Origin: an uncultured Duncaniella sp.
Lineage (GTDB): Bacteria > Bacteroidota > Bacteroidia > Bacteroidales > Muribaculaceae
Direction: 5' to 3'
DNA: 64,000 nucleotides
Assembly: GCA_958352885.1 (NCBI GenBank)
Contig: CATWQI010000002.1
Span: forward strand, 248,001 to 312,000
A program made the position numbers and the translations under genes. Below the pieces are notes generated by a model that ran no database searches, was not told where the DNA came from, and saw nothing but the letters and a program-made list of their open reading frames with translations. Position 1 is the first letter of the stretch. Each line of letters begins with the position of its first letter. Shown in pieces: positions 1 to 9,500 of the stretch.

Positions 1-73
1 AACTTAAAAAACGTTAGATGTTTCTAAAGAGTGTCGCTTAACGATGTTGTAGAGCAGAAAAATGGGGTGAAAT

Positions 74-107
74 AAAAAATCCCCGGATGCCGAGTGGTAT
101 CCGGGGA
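74..107 (-). terminator. Rho-independent terminator after the DUF4295 gene
   Basis: The inverted repeat TCCCCGGAT / ATCCGGGGA lies 31 bases past the DUF4295 stop codon. Read on the minus strand it is followed by a run of T (the complement of aaaaaa). It would end the rpmB-rpmG-DUF4295 transcript. Confidence 0.85.
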
Positions 108-137
108 GTATGATGTGTTGACAGGTAGACCTCAATA

Positions 138-287
138 TTATTTGAGGGCGTCCTTTACGAGGTCGTTGGGAACCATTTGTTCCTGGAATGTATAAGCGCC
201 AGTCTTCGCCGACTTAACGACTTTGATGACCTTGCTATAAGTGCGACCTTCGCCTTTTTGCAGAGATGCAACGGTTTTCTTTGCCAT
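138..287 (-). CDS. DUF4295 family small basic protein
   Basis: This is a 49-residue lysine-rich protein that begins MAKKTVASLQKGEGRTYSKV and ends in DALK. It starts 11 bases after the rpmG stop codon on the same strand. In Bacteroidetes a DUF4295 protein of about 50 residues regularly follows rpmB and rpmG, and the length, basic composition and position all match. Its function is not established; the ribosomal neighbours suggest a ribosome-associated role, but that is inference. A terminator hairpin follows. Confidence 0.85.
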   Translation of the reverse strand: MAKKTVASLQKGEGRTYSKVIKVVKSAKTGAYTFQEQMVPNDLVKDALK

Positions 288-298
288 GAGTCAGTGAA

Positions 299-487
299 TT
301 ATTTAATTTCTTTGTGAACTGTTACTTTCTTAAGGATGGGGTTGTATTTCTTCAACTCCAGACGCTCGGTAGTATTCTTGCGGTTCTTGGTAGTGATATA
401 ACGAGAAGTACCGGGCATACCACTTGCCTTATGTTCGGTGCATTCGAGGATGACCTGAACGCGATTGCCTTTAGCTTTCTTTGCCAT
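299..487 (-). CDS. rpmG: 50S ribosomal protein L33
   Basis: The 62-residue product (MAKKAKGNRVQVILECTEH...) has the L33 layout: a basic N-terminus, the VILECTEH strand and the later TTKNRKNTTERLELKKYNP block that is diagnostic of the family. L33 is a small protein of the large ribosomal subunit near the E site. This copy lacks the CxxC pairs of zinc-binding L33, so it is the C-minus type. It sits 4 bases after rpmB and 11 bases before DUF4295, so the three genes are almost certainly one transcript. Confidence 0.97.
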   Translation of the reverse strand: MAKKAKGNRVQVILECTEHKASGMPGTSRYITTKNRKNTTERLELKKYNPILKKVTVHKEIK

Positions 488-491
488 CTTC

Positions 492-752
492 TTATAAAAT
501 ATCTAAGTATTTGATTTCAGTTATGTAACCCTTTGTAATGGCTTCCTTGACTGCTGCGTCAAGACCCTTCTTGTTGATGGTGCGAAGACCTGCGGCGGAA
601 ATGGTAAGGGTAATCCAAGCTTGCTCCTCAACCCAGAAGAATTTCTTGTTGAAGAGATTTACATCAAACTTACGCTTGGTGCGACGCTTTGAGTGCGACA
701 CATTGTTGCCCACCATAGCTTTCTTGCCTGTAATCTGACAAATTTTTGACAT
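492..752 (-). CDS. rpmB: 50S ribosomal protein L28
   Basis: The 86-residue product begins MSKICQITGKKAMVGNNVSH, the typical L28 start, followed by the SKRRTKRKF basic patch and a C-terminal ITTIS-like strand region. L28 is a component of the large ribosomal subunit. It is the first gene of the rpmB-rpmG-DUF4295 operon. A well-formed Bacteroidetes promoter lies about 135 bases upstream on the same strand. Confidence 0.97.
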   Translation of the reverse strand: MSKICQITGKKAMVGNNVSHSKRRTKRKFDVNLFNKKFFWVEEQAWITLTISAAGLRTINKKGLDAAVKEAITKGYITEIKYLDIL

Positions 753-886
753 GGCTGTTGGTTTTTATCTCTTTGATTTTTACTATAATTAGTGACAGTG
801 CCTTGTGGCCGCCATCTCACGTCTCATATCGGCGCTAAGTGCATCTCTAATAGCGTCTTTCGAGGATGTGCCACAAAACTCGGCTG

Positions 887-918
887 CAAAGTTAAGCACT
901 TTTCGGCTTATTTACAAA
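887..918 (-). promoter_or_regulatory. Promoter of the rpmB operon (-33/-7 type)
   Basis: On the minus strand TTTG (918-915) is followed after 20 bases by TAACTTTG (894-887). This fits the Bacteroidetes primary sigma consensus TTTG-N19/20-TAnnTTTG. The rest of the 753-1129 gap is the leader of rpmB and the upstream region of the divergent lipoprotein gene; I saw no gene there. Confidence 0.7.
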
Positions 919-1129
919 CTTTTTTCGGTGAATTTGCTGGTTTGCTGCAAAATTGGCTTGTTTGCCATGGACTTAGTCCTGTCATCCGGAGGTGTGTTTA
1001 CGGTTTGGGAATATGATATTGAAAATTTTACCTTTTTTTATTTGAACTTTATGGTGGAGGAGGGTGTTATGGGTAAAGATATTATCTGCAAATAATGATA
1101 ATAGTTATTGACTTTGATTGAAGATTTAA

Positions 1130-1594
1130 ATGAAAAATAAAATGAAAAAGACCATTTCCATCTTGTTTGTGGCTCTGCTTGCAGCTTTGACATGGAGTTG
1201 TTCGAGTGATGATGATAAGGATATCCCCATCTCTGCCGATCAACTGCCTGCCAATGCCAAGAATTTCATATCCATGTACTTCCCTCAGGATAAGATTGTC
1301 AAGGTCGAGCGTGACGGTTCTCACCCGTATGCCGATTATGATGTCCGCTTTCAGAGTGGTTTCGAGGTGGAGTTCAATGCGTCAGGCGACTGGGTGGATG
1401 TGGATGCCCCGATGGGGCAGACTATTCCTGCCGGAATCGCTCCGGGTGCGATAGAAAATTATGTGTCGCTCAATTATCCGACCAACGGGATTAATGAAAT
1501 CTCAGCGGAGATTAACGGATATGAGGTAGGGCTGGTAAATGGTCTGGATTTGCTCTTTGACCTTCAGGGTAATTTTGTGGGGATTGGCGACTGA
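1130..1594 (+). CDS. PepSY-like domain lipoprotein
   Basis: The 154-residue protein has a signal peptide ending in the lipobox LTWSC, so it is probably lipidated and attached to a membrane facing the periplasm. ATG at 1142 (MKKTISILFV) is an equally plausible start four codons further on. After a short acidic linker (SSDDDKD) come two repeats of the PepSY-like (DUF2874) type, each with an aromatic strand followed by DxxFxVxFNxxGxW-like segments. Small periplasmic lipoproteins of this fold are common in Bacteroidales and their role is unknown. It sits alone between the L28 operon and cinA, which are both on the other strand. Confidence 0.8.
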   Translation: MKNKMKKTISILFVALLAALTWSCSSDDDKDIPISADQLPANAKNFISMYFPQDKIVKVERDGSHPYADYDVRFQSGFEVEFNASGDWVDVDAPMGQTIPAGIAPGAIENYVSLNYPTNGINEISAEINGYEVGLVNGLDLLFDLQGNFVGIGD

Positions 1595-1722
1595 CAGATT
1601 CTTTTAGATTGAATGAAATGTCTCTTCCGTAGTTCGGGGTGATGTTTCGTAATCGGATTATACAGCATATTTTGAGCTTCGGACCGTACATGGTGCAGAT
1701 ATGTGCCTGGCGGTAAAACAAT

Positions 1723-1757
1723 AACGCAGATGGGCTAAGACCCGTCTGCGTTTGTTT
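1723..1757. terminator. Bidirectional terminator between the PepSY lipoprotein and cinA
   Basis: AACGCAGATGGG (1723-1734) pairs with CCCGTCTGCGTT (1741-1752) around a 6-base loop. T-rich sequence follows on the plus strand, and the complement of aaaacaata follows on the minus strand. It can therefore serve both convergent genes. Confidence 0.8.
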
Positions 1758-1785
1758 TATAAAATTTACGTGGGGGGATGTGGCG

Positions 1786-3030
1786 TTATCTGCGGAGGTG
1801 CTTTATAGCCATTATAAGAGCCTTGGTCGTGGCTGCATCTATCACACGGGCTCTACCGCCCGGGAAATGTGCCGTGGTCGAGGTGCATGCTCCGTCGGCA
1901 GTGGCGACCGCCATACATACGGTTCCTACCGGCTTCTCATCGGATCCGCCTCCGGGGCCGGCTATGCCGCTGGTGGCTATTGCAATTGTTGCCCCGGTGG
2001 CGTCAAGTGTGCCACGGGCCATCTCTTCAACCACGGGGATGCTGACTGCGCCGTTTGAGGCAAGGGTGTCCTCTTTGACTCCCAATATGCGCATCTTGAC
2101 TTCGTTGCTGTAGGATACCACTCCGCCCGCAAATACCTCGGAGGAGCCTGGGATGAGCGTGATTTCGTGGGCGATGTTACCTCCGGTGCAGCTCTCGGCA
2201 GTGGCAAGTATCGCACCGCATTTAGAGCATTCACGGAGCAATATTTGGGCTGGCGCAAGGTCCTCGGTAGCGAGCACGGCGTTTCCGAGCATCTCTTTCA
2301 GTTCGGCTGCCGCCGCTGCCACTTCGCGCTCTATGAATTCCTTATCGAAGTGAGCACCGTCAATTCGAAGGCGTATAAGTCCAGGCTTTGGGAGATAGGC
2401 AAGGTGGAGGTAGGATGGTAATGCCTCCTCCCATGCGGCTATTTTCTCGGCGAGGGCGCTTTCGGTGTAGTCGGTTACCATGAGCACTGCGTGCTCGATG
2501 TCGATGTCGGACTTGAATCTCTTGCGGAGTTGAGGGAAAACCTCGCTGCTGAACATCTCCCGTGTCTCGAATGGTACTCCGGGCATTGACACGAGTACCT
2601 TGTCGTTGCGTTCAAACCACATTATCGGAGCAGTGCCTACCCGGTTCTGTATTACACGGCACGAGGTCGGGACAATAGCCTGAGCGGCGGTCAGTTTATT
2701 GATTTTGAATCCCCTGCGGCTTACCACGTCAAGCACGTTGGCGAGAACCTCGGCATCTTCTCGGAGCTCTCCGCCGAAGTAGTCGCACAGCACACGTTTG
2801 GTTATATCGTCCTTCGTAGGTCCGAGGCCACCCGTGGTTAATACCACGTCGCTGAGCTCGAAAGCTCGGGTTATCGCCCTGGTTATCTCGCCGGCATCGT
2901 CGCCTACAGTCTGGACATCCTGCACCTCCCAGCCGTAGGGGGCTATGTGGCGTGCTATCTCGCCTGAGTTTGTGTCCGTGACCTGACCGAGCAGGAGCTC
3001 GTCGCCAATTACAATTATGGAGACTTTCAT
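1786..3030 (-). CDS. cinA: CinA-like protein (nicotinamide-nucleotide amidohydrolase / MoCF domain)
   Basis: The 414-residue protein has full-length CinA architecture. The N-terminal MoCF-like domain (about residues 1-170) carries GDELLLGQVTDTNS and TTGGLGPTKDD. The C-terminal amidohydrolase domain (about 255-414) carries TAESCTGGNIAHEIT, FAGGVVSYSNEVK and SGIAGPGGG. Family members deamidate nicotinamide mononucleotide during pyridine nucleotide salvage, and some also hydrolyse ADP-ribose. The start ATG at 3030 gives the usual MKVSIIVIGDELLLG beginning. It lies 31 bases after tsaD, so the two are probably co-transcribed, and it ends at a shared terminator. Confidence 0.95.
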   Translation of the reverse strand: MKVSIIVIGDELLLGQVTDTNSGEIARHIAPYGWEVQDVQTVGDDAGEITRAITRAFELSDVVLTTGGLGPTKDDITKRVLCDYFGGELREDAEVLANVLDVVSRRGFKINKLTAAQAIVPTSCRVIQNRVGTAPIMWFERNDKVLVSMPGVPFETREMFSSEVFPQLRKRFKSDIDIEHAVLMVTDYTESALAEKIAAWEEALPSYLHLAYLPKPGLIRLRIDGAHFDKEFIEREVAAAAAELKEMLGNAVLATEDLAPAQILLRECSKCGAILATAESCTGGNIAHEITLIPGSSEVFAGGVVSYSNEVKMRILGVKEDTLASNGAVSIPVVEEMARGTLDATGATIAIATSGIAGPGGGSDEKPVGTVCMAVATADGACTSTTAHFPGGRARVIDAATTKALIMAIKHLRR

Positions 3031-3061
3031 AATAGTTCGTTACACCTTTATTAATATAATT

Positions 3062-4078
3062 CTATACCGTGACTCTGGCGTAGGGCACTTCGTCGTAACG
3101 GCAGAATTTCTTGTCGAGGAACTTGTAATATCCGGCTATCGCCACCATAGCGGCATTGTCGGTAGTGAAGAGTCGAGGCGGAATGAATGCTTTAAGCCGG
3201 CGCTTTTCACAGTAGTCAGCCACAGCGGCACGCACACCCGAGTTGGCAGACACTCCGCCACCTATTGCCACGGTTCTCACGCCGGTCTGCTTTACGGCTT
3301 TGTCGAGTTTGTCAATGAGTATGTCTATGATGGTGCGCTGGAGCGACGCAGCGAGGTCGGCTTTGTTTTTTTCGATAAAGTCGGTATCGTCCTTTAGCGC
3401 ATCGCGCAGGGTATACAGGAAAGAGGTCTTTAGACCGCTGAAGCTGTAATCCAGTCCCGGGATATGGGGCTTGGCGAACCTGAACCGCTTGGGGTCGCCC
3501 TCGGCGGCAAGCCTGTCGATGTGAGGACCACCCGGATAGGGGAGCCCCATCACTTTGGCGCATTTGTCGAATGCCTCGCCTGCTGCGTCGTCGATAGTCT
3601 GACCGAGAATTTCCATGTCGTTATAGTTCTTTACGAGTATCAGCTGGCTGTTGCCGCCCGATACGAGCAGGCACAGGAACGGATATTCGGGAATCTCGTC
3701 GGTTTCTTCGCGGCGTATGAAGTGGGAGAGCACATGCCCGTGCAGGTGATTGACATCCACGATGGGGACACGGAGCCCGAGCGAAAGCCCTTTGGCGAAT
3801 GATGTCCCGACAAGGAGTGAGCCGAGCAGCCCGGGTCCGCGTGTGAACGCTATGGCGCTGAGGTCGCTCTTGTCTACTCCGGCACGGCGCAGTGCGGTGT
3901 CGACCACAGGGAGAATGTTCTGGAGGTGGGCTCGGGAAGCAAGTTCCGGAACCACTCCGCCGTATTCGGCATGCACCTCCTGCGAGGCTATTACGTTGCT
4001 CAGGAGCAGTCCGTCGCGAATCACTGCGGCTGAGGTGTCGTCGCATGATGACTCGATGCCTAATATTGTGACGCTCAT
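3062..4078 (-). CDS. tsaD: tRNA N6-adenosine threonylcarbamoyltransferase TsaD
   Basis: The 338-residue protein transfers the threonylcarbamoyl group from TC-AMP to A37 of ANN-decoding tRNAs, as part of the TsaB-TsaD-TsaE complex. The sequence shows GIESSCDDTSAAV at the N-terminus, the metal-binding HLHGH cluster (around 110-115), the nucleotide-binding LLVSGGNSQL segment, and GGGVSANSGVR and TDNAAMVAIAG near the C-terminus. Length is typical of the family. Upstream partner of cinA in a probable two-gene transcript. It is an essential-type gene with no visible defect. Confidence 0.97.
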   Translation of the reverse strand: MSVTILGIESSCDDTSAAVIRDGLLLSNVIASQEVHAEYGGVVPELASRAHLQNILPVVDTALRRAGVDKSDLSAIAFTRGPGLLGSLLVGTSFAKGLSLGLRVPIVDVNHLHGHVLSHFIRREETDEIPEYPFLCLLVSGGNSQLILVKNYNDMEILGQTIDDAAGEAFDKCAKVMGLPYPGGPHIDRLAAEGDPKRFRFAKPHIPGLDYSFSGLKTSFLYTLRDALKDDTDFIEKNKADLAASLQRTIIDILIDKLDKAVKQTGVRTVAIGGGVSANSGVRAAVADYCEKRRLKAFIPPRLFTTDNAAMVAIAGYYKFLDKKFCRYDEVPYARVTV

Positions 4079-4150
4079 AATGTATCGATTATATTATACT
4101 GATTATATTGCAAAATTACATAAAAAATCCGAGTGTCATGGAGGTTGTGG

Positions 4151-4190
4151 AAAGAAAACCGTCCCGGAGGGAATATTCCCTTCGGGACGG
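4151..4190 (-). terminator. Terminator after the OmpA-family gene
   Basis: CCGTCCCGGAGGG (4159-4171) pairs with CCCTTCGGGACGG (4178-4190). On the minus strand the hairpin is followed by a T-rich tract (the complement of aaagaaaa). It lies 46 bases downstream of the OmpA-family stop codon. Confidence 0.88.
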
Positions 4191-4235
4191 CGACGTCAAA
4201 TTATCGTAATTTCAGTATTACAATCTGCTGTCGGA

Positions 4236-5441
4236 TTATTCAGGCATTGCGAAGATTACGATGCGGTTCCAGTCGTTGGTCTCGTAAACCTGAGTGTTGC
4301 TGCCTGCTGCTTCGAGTACGAGGCGGTTGGCATCGATGCCGTAATCGTTGGTGAGGATGTCGGCGACAGCCTGGGCGCGACGTTCTGATAACTTCATATT
4401 GTACTCGGAAGTACCGGTGTCCTCGTCAGCATAGCCGCGTACGATGATCTGGGTGTCGGGATTTGCCTTCATGAATTCGGCGATGTTGTAGACATTCACC
4501 ATCTCCTCTGAGGAAACGTATGCTGAGTTAAGTTTGAAGCGTACGGTGGGGAAGAGGGTGATGTTGTTCTCTACAGTTTCTGCTGCTACTACCTCGGGGC
4601 ATGGGAGCTGAGCCTCGGCTGCAGCGAGAGCTGCTGAAGTGGCTGCGAGTGAGCCGCGGAGGTCGTTGACCTGTGCGTTTGCCTGGTTGAGGGCGCTGAT
4701 ATAATCGCAGGGGTTGTAGCGCTTGAAGTCAGAGCCGGTGAAGTGGAATGTGAAACCGCCGATGGCTGAGATGTTGATGTCGACAGGCTTGCCGTAAGCT
4801 GAGTTGTTGAAGTTGTCGCCATAGAATGATGCGCGACCTTCAGCGAAGAAGTCAACATAGCGGCTCAGACGGAAGCGGAGCTGCAAGCCTGCTGATACGG
4901 GGAGAAGCCACTGGTTTGACTTGAGTTTGCCGTCCTTGTCCATGATGTTGCCTTCGGCGGGATGGTAGTTCCATACGAAAGTGCCTCCGAGACCAACAAA
5001 AGGAACAATTGAGAATACACGGTCAGGCTTGTAACCGCCGATTGAGTTAAACATGTCCCACATGAAGTCGACATTGAGGTTTGCCATGCGGGCTGATGCG
5101 GTAACACCCTGGTTCCAGTGCATCGAGCCGTAATAACCTGAGAAGCGGAATCCCAGATAGGGAGAAATCCAGCGACCTACGCCCAAGTTGTATACGGCTG
5201 TCATGTGGCGTGAATCATCGCCCTGATTGCGGAAGTTCTCCATAAAAGGTGACTGGATACCGGCGCCGAGCTGGAGGTACCAATTATCTTTCCATGAGCC
5301 GGCTGAGTAGAGGTCCTTACATTCTACGGGCTCGACAGTTGTCTCTTCTACTACGATTGCGGTAGCATCCTGAGCCATGGCTTCATTTGCGCTAAAAAGC
5401 ATACCGCCGATAGCAGCAAGGAGTAATGTGTTCTTTTTCAT
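4236..5441 (-). CDS. OmpA-family outer membrane protein
   Basis: The 401-residue protein has a signal peptide (MKKNTLLLAAIGG...ANEAMAQ), a beta-rich N-terminal half of alternating strands (about 40-250) that looks like an outer-membrane barrel, a short helical segment (SALNQANAQVNDLRGSL) and a C-terminal OmpA domain (about 300-401). The OmpA domain carries the peptidoglycan-binding motif TGTSEYNMKLSERRAQAV. Such proteins anchor the outer membrane to the cell wall and are abundant in Bacteroidales. The frame is open to 5546, but ATG at 5441 is chosen because it places the signal peptide at the N-terminus. A terminator follows. Confidence 0.92.
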   Translation of the reverse strand: MKKNTLLLAAIGGMLFSANEAMAQDATAIVVEETTVEPVECKDLYSAGSWKDNWYLQLGAGIQSPFMENFRNQGDDSRHMTAVYNLGVGRWISPYLGFRFSGYYGSMHWNQGVTASARMANLNVDFMWDMFNSIGGYKPDRVFSIVPFVGLGGTFVWNYHPAEGNIMDKDGKLKSNQWLLPVSAGLQLRFRLSRYVDFFAEGRASFYGDNFNNSAYGKPVDINISAIGGFTFHFTGSDFKRYNPCDYISALNQANAQVNDLRGSLAATSAALAAAEAQLPCPEVVAAETVENNITLFPTVRFKLNSAYVSSEEMVNVYNIAEFMKANPDTQIIVRGYADEDTGTSEYNMKLSERRAQAVADILTNDYGIDANRLVLEAAGSNTQVYETNDWNRIVIFAMPE

Positions 5442-5596
5442 TCTCTCGTGATAGTTAAATGAAACATGAAGTTTGTTTTGATACTTATTCAAATAGTTTT
5501 TAGTAAGTACGAAGTAATCTTTTGGTTTAATAACATAGCGAAACATTTATTTGTTCAAAATAACTTTAAAAATACTTATCCTTATTGAATAAAGAA

Positions 5597-5629
5597 ACCC
5601 GCACGGCGCTTCCACAGCGACATGCGGGG
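5597..5629. terminator. Hairpin downstream of the small HTH gene
   Basis: AACCCGCA and TGCGGGGTT form an imperfect inverted repeat about 230 bases past the HTH stop codon and about 155 bases upstream of the OmpA-family start. It may terminate the HTH transcript; the loop is long and the T-tract is weak. The remainder of 5442-5857 is leader sequence, including a possible TATCTTTG -7 box on the minus strand at 5733-5726 without a clear -33 box. I see no other gene there. Confidence 0.4.
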
Positions 5630-5857
5630 TTATCACAGGCTTTTCGCCTTATGATTGTTGGCTTTATTAGTATTGCCTTTCCTTACTTTATTCCTTTAGT
5701 TTGTGCAAAATTCCACATTATTCTGCAAAGATACGCTATTTTATAATATGTGGCGTAATACTGTTGTGACTTATTAGTCACGGAAGTGTGGACTATTTTG
5801 CATATGTGTTTCCCGGAGAGTATTGGTGTCTTCTGAATGGAGACAGCCGGCGCATTT

Positions 5858-6109
5858 TCAGTTCCTCTCCTTGTTGATGCCCGGAGGCAGGAGGTTGGAT
5901 AGCTCCTTGAAGAAATCGCGGTTGAGGATGACTGAGATTCTTGAAAGCAGAGCTGTGTCGATAGAGTGTTTCTGAAACAGCCGGTAGACATTGGAGCGGT
6001 CGCAGCTTAATTTGCGGGCGAACCATGACACACTTCTTTCCTGGCGTTCCAGTTCCTCCTTGATAATGGTTCCGATGGGTTCCATGGCGAGCTGTTGGTT
6101 TGCCGGCAT
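5858..6109 (-). CDS. Small helix-turn-helix protein
   Basis: The product is 83 residues from ATG 6109; ATG 6085 gives 75 residues starting MEPIGTIIKEELERQERSV, and an upstream TTG at 6151 is also open. The core EELERQERSVSWFARKLSCD followed by RSNVYRLFQKHSIDTALL reads as a helix-turn-helix of the XRE/Fis-like type seen in small Bacteroidales regulators: helix, turn at SCDRSN, recognition helix, then a short C-terminal helix ending RDFFKELS. It is probably a DNA-binding regulator; targets are unknown. The transcript would cross a structured region immediately upstream (6150-6330). Confidence 0.7.
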   Translation of the reverse strand: MPANQQLAMEPIGTIIKEELERQERSVSWFARKLSCDRSNVYRLFQKHSIDTALLSRISVILNRDFFKELSNLLPPGINKERN

Positions 6110-6149
6110 CCTTTCGGCGTGGTTGTCCCTGATAGGATTATAGAAATGC

Positions 6150-6330
6150 AAAACGTGGGATGCTTATACCAAGTCACAGTCCCAAGCTTCGAGGTCTTCG
6201 CAATTACCTTACTAACAGGGACAAGACAGCCGCAGCCCACGCGAAAGCATATAAAGGGGTTAAACTCTTCATATACATCACTATGGACGTCATCGGTTGT
6301 ATTCCGGTGTTAGCAATCAAAGTTTGCGAA
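6150..6330 (-). ncRNA. Structured intergenic region: candidate small RNA or leader
   Basis: Several long-range helices can be drawn: CGTGGG/CCCACG (6154-6159 with 6236-6241), GTCCC/GGGAC (6179-6183 with 6218-6222), a 9-bp helix joining 6209-6217 with 6308-6316, and an 11-bp hairpin 6248-6258/6265-6275 around a 6-base loop. The last two contain pairs that are G.U on the minus-strand RNA but A.C mismatches on the plus strand, which favours minus transcription. It lies just upstream of the HTH gene, so it may be its leader, a riboswitch-like element or an independent RNA (a 6S-like RNA is one option). I do not recognise the family by eye. Confidence 0.4.
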
Positions 6331-6421
6331 GTTTCGAAGCTACCAGGAAAGCAACGTAATATAACGTCGTGCAAATAATAATTTTACCCTCCCCGCCTCT
6401 GCGGCCGGGTATATTCACGGG

Positions 6422-6453
6422 CAAAATTAGCAATTATTGGCTATATCTGCAAT
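6422..6453 (-). promoter_or_regulatory. Possible promoter for the structured RNA / HTH gene
   Basis: On the minus strand TTG (6452-6450) lies 20 bases before TAATTTTG (6429-6422), matching the TAnnTTTG box with a partial -33 element. It would give a leader of roughly 260-300 bases that includes the structured region. Confidence 0.4.
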
Positions 6454-6520
6454 ATTAGTGTCGCAGAAATGGATAATAATGTGGAGTATGTCGACGTTAA
6501 TATTAGTGAATTATTATGTG

Positions 6521-9500
6521 ATGGCAGCTTTTTCCCGCTATATATTGTTGCTTTTGGCTTCTGTATTGCCGCTGTGCGTGTCTGCGTTCGGCAAGGCTGC
6601 CTATGCCGATAATTCAGTGCTTGCATCCGGCAGGTGGGTCAAGGTAAGGGTGGATGAGAGCGGGGTATACAAGGTGTCCGACGCTGATTTGCGCAAATGG
6701 GGGTTTCCCGAACCGTCCCGTGTGCGAGTGTATGGTTATGGGGGCAATCGGCTTTCCGACCGCCTTACGCTCTCGGAGTATGTGGATGACCTTCCGATGG
6801 TGCAGAGCGAGCGGATTGGTGACGGGCTGGTGTTCTATGCAGTCGGTGTGGAGAAGTGGGGCACCACAGGAGACGGCAATTTTGTCCACTCGCTTAACCC
6901 TTACTCTGTCAGCGGTTTTTATTTCCTGTCGGACAGGGATATGGACGCACGTGCGATACCCGAGGGAGGAAGTGCTGAAACAGCCGGAGTGGTGGCGGAA
7001 ACTTTTACTGAGAGGGTTTATCATGAGCTTGAGCAGGTGACTCCGGCTGAGAGTGGACATCAGCTTCTTGGTGAGGATTTCCGGTTTACCCCCTCCCGCA
7101 CGTTTAGATTCAGCCTGCCGGGAAGAGTGGAGGATACGGATGTGTGGATGCAGGTAGTGTTCTATGCCAAGACTGTCTCGGCTCCGGGTGTGATTAGTTT
7201 TACTGCCAACGGTTCTGCGCTTCAGCAATCTCCTTCCGACAGGGTGAGAAGCACGTCGGATTATGGTGATACTTGCCGTATAAGGAAGCGGTTTCGCATA
7301 TCGGGCTCGGAGCTGGCTTTGGGGATGAGATTCTCTGTGGCGGGCACGGTTTCGCTTGCGCATCTTGACAATATATCGCTTAACTATATGCGCCGGCTTG
7401 AGCTGCCTGCTGCCGGCACTCTGGCGTTCTCGTCGTCTGAACGCGCTTTGCGGCTTTCAGGTGTGACCGGGGGTGATGTGAGGGTGTGGGACGTGACATC
7501 GCCGCTTTCGGTAGTGAGGATGCGTGTGTCACTTGAACAGGGTGGCTCGGTGTGTTGGAAAAATGATTATTCGGGACTGCGTGAGTATGTGGCATGGAGC
7601 TCTGAAGCGTCGTTGCCCTCTCCGCTGTTTGCGGACGAGATTCCTAACCAGAATATACATGGGGAGGAGGTTCCGGATATGGTCATTGTGTCACATCCCG
7701 GGTTGCTCGCCCAGAGTGAGCGTGTGGCAGATCTGCACAGACGCAGTGACGGGATGAAAGTGCTGGTAGTGACTTCCGATGAGGTTTATAATGAATTTGG
7801 TTCCGGCATCGGAGATGTCAATGCCATAAGGCGTATGTTGAAGATGTTCTATGACCGTGGCGCCTCCTCGTCGGGAAATGGGGTGGGATATGTGTTGCTG
7901 ATGGGTGCCGTGAGCCATGACCATCGCCGCCTTACTTCTGTCATGGCAGGCAGTCATGATTTCACGCTTCCGACATGGCAAAGCGACATGTGCATCAGTG
8001 AGGGTGATTCGTATAGCAGTGATGACCCGATAGGATTTCTTGATGATGATTCAGGAGTGATGAACGGTTCCGACAAACTGAGGGTGGCTGTCGGTCGTAT
8101 TCCGGCACGTACTTCGGGTGAGGCAAAGGTCTTTGTTGACAGGTTGGAGGCGTATGTGGATGCTCCTGCGCCGGGTGAATGGCGTAACCGTGTGATGCTT
8201 CTTGCCGATGACGGTGACAGCGGTGTCCATCTTTCGCAGTCGGAGCAGATGGAGCGCGGTCTGCGTGGCTCTGGCTCTGGTGACGGGTTTGTGTATGAGA
8301 AGGTATATATGGATGCGTATCAGCGGCGCAACAATGTTTATCCCGAGGCGCGCGACAGGATGTTCAGGCTTATGGATGACGGTGTGTTGTGGTGGAATTT
8401 TGTGGGTCACGCCAATATAAATTCACTTACAGGTGAGGGGCAATTCACCTCTGCCGACCTCGGCGGTCTGTATTTGCGCCGTCCTGCTTTTTTCTACGGC
8501 TCTACATGTACATTCGGGCAGTGGGACGGTTCTGCCGTCTCAGGACTCGAGCAGCTTGTCATGTACGATAGCGGAGGCGCCATAGGCGGTATCAGTGCTG
8601 TGAGGAAGGTGTTGATATCACGTAACGGAGTTCTGACTTCGGCTTTAGGCGAGGAGCTGTTTGCACGTGACGGCTCCGGGCGTTTCCGTGCCGTTGCGGA
8701 GGCGATGCGCAGGGCTAAGAACCGTGTGGCTGACGATAATAAGCTACGGTATGTTTTTCTCGGAGACCCGGCTATGAGGCTTGCTGTGCCTGATAATTAT
8801 GTGGTTCTGGATTCTATTGACGGCGTGGCTGTCGACGGAGAGAACCAGATTGCGGTAAAGGCGCTGGGGCGGCCTCGGTTTCACGGCTCGGTGCGGGATG
8901 GGAACGGAGCGCTTATGTCGGATTTCAGCGGTTGGCTTAGCGTGACTCTCTATGATGCAGAGCGCAGTGTGACCACTCGTGGCAACGGTGATGACGGCAC
9001 GGAGGATATATATGATGAGCAGGGTGACAGGCTTTATGCCGGGAGAGCCCGGGTGGAGAATGGTGCGTTTGACCTTACAGCGGTTCTCCCTTCGGAGATA
9101 GCTGACAATTTCCGTCCGGCGGCATTAAGCATGTATGCTGTTTCCGATGACGGGGTTGAGGCTGTAGGGGTGAGCCGTGGTTTCTATGTGAGCGGCTATG
9201 ACGAGAGTGCCGAGCCGGATGGCGAACCTCCTGTCATAGAATACATGTATATGAATCACGATACGTTCAGATCGGGTAACGTTGTGGATGCCGAGCCTAC
9301 TCTTGTTGCGCGTGTCAGGGATGATGTGGGTTTGAATATGTCGACAGCCGGGGTCGGTCACAGCATGACGCTGCGTATCGACGAGGATTTGGTGCTGTCG
9401 GATGTCGCCTCTCGGTATACACCTGACGATGACGGCTCCCCTTCGGGTGTGATTCGCTATAAATTGCCGGAGCTTTCCCCGGGCAACCACTCGGCAACCC

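Noticed and set aside
3621..4388. Frames on either strand over tsaD and the OmpA-gene terminator
   Set aside because: They are alternate frames of tsaD or cross a terminator and lack any family pattern.
6614..7363. Long minus-strand frame inside porU
   Set aside because: It is a shadow of the sortase gene; composition is basic and repetitive with no domain.
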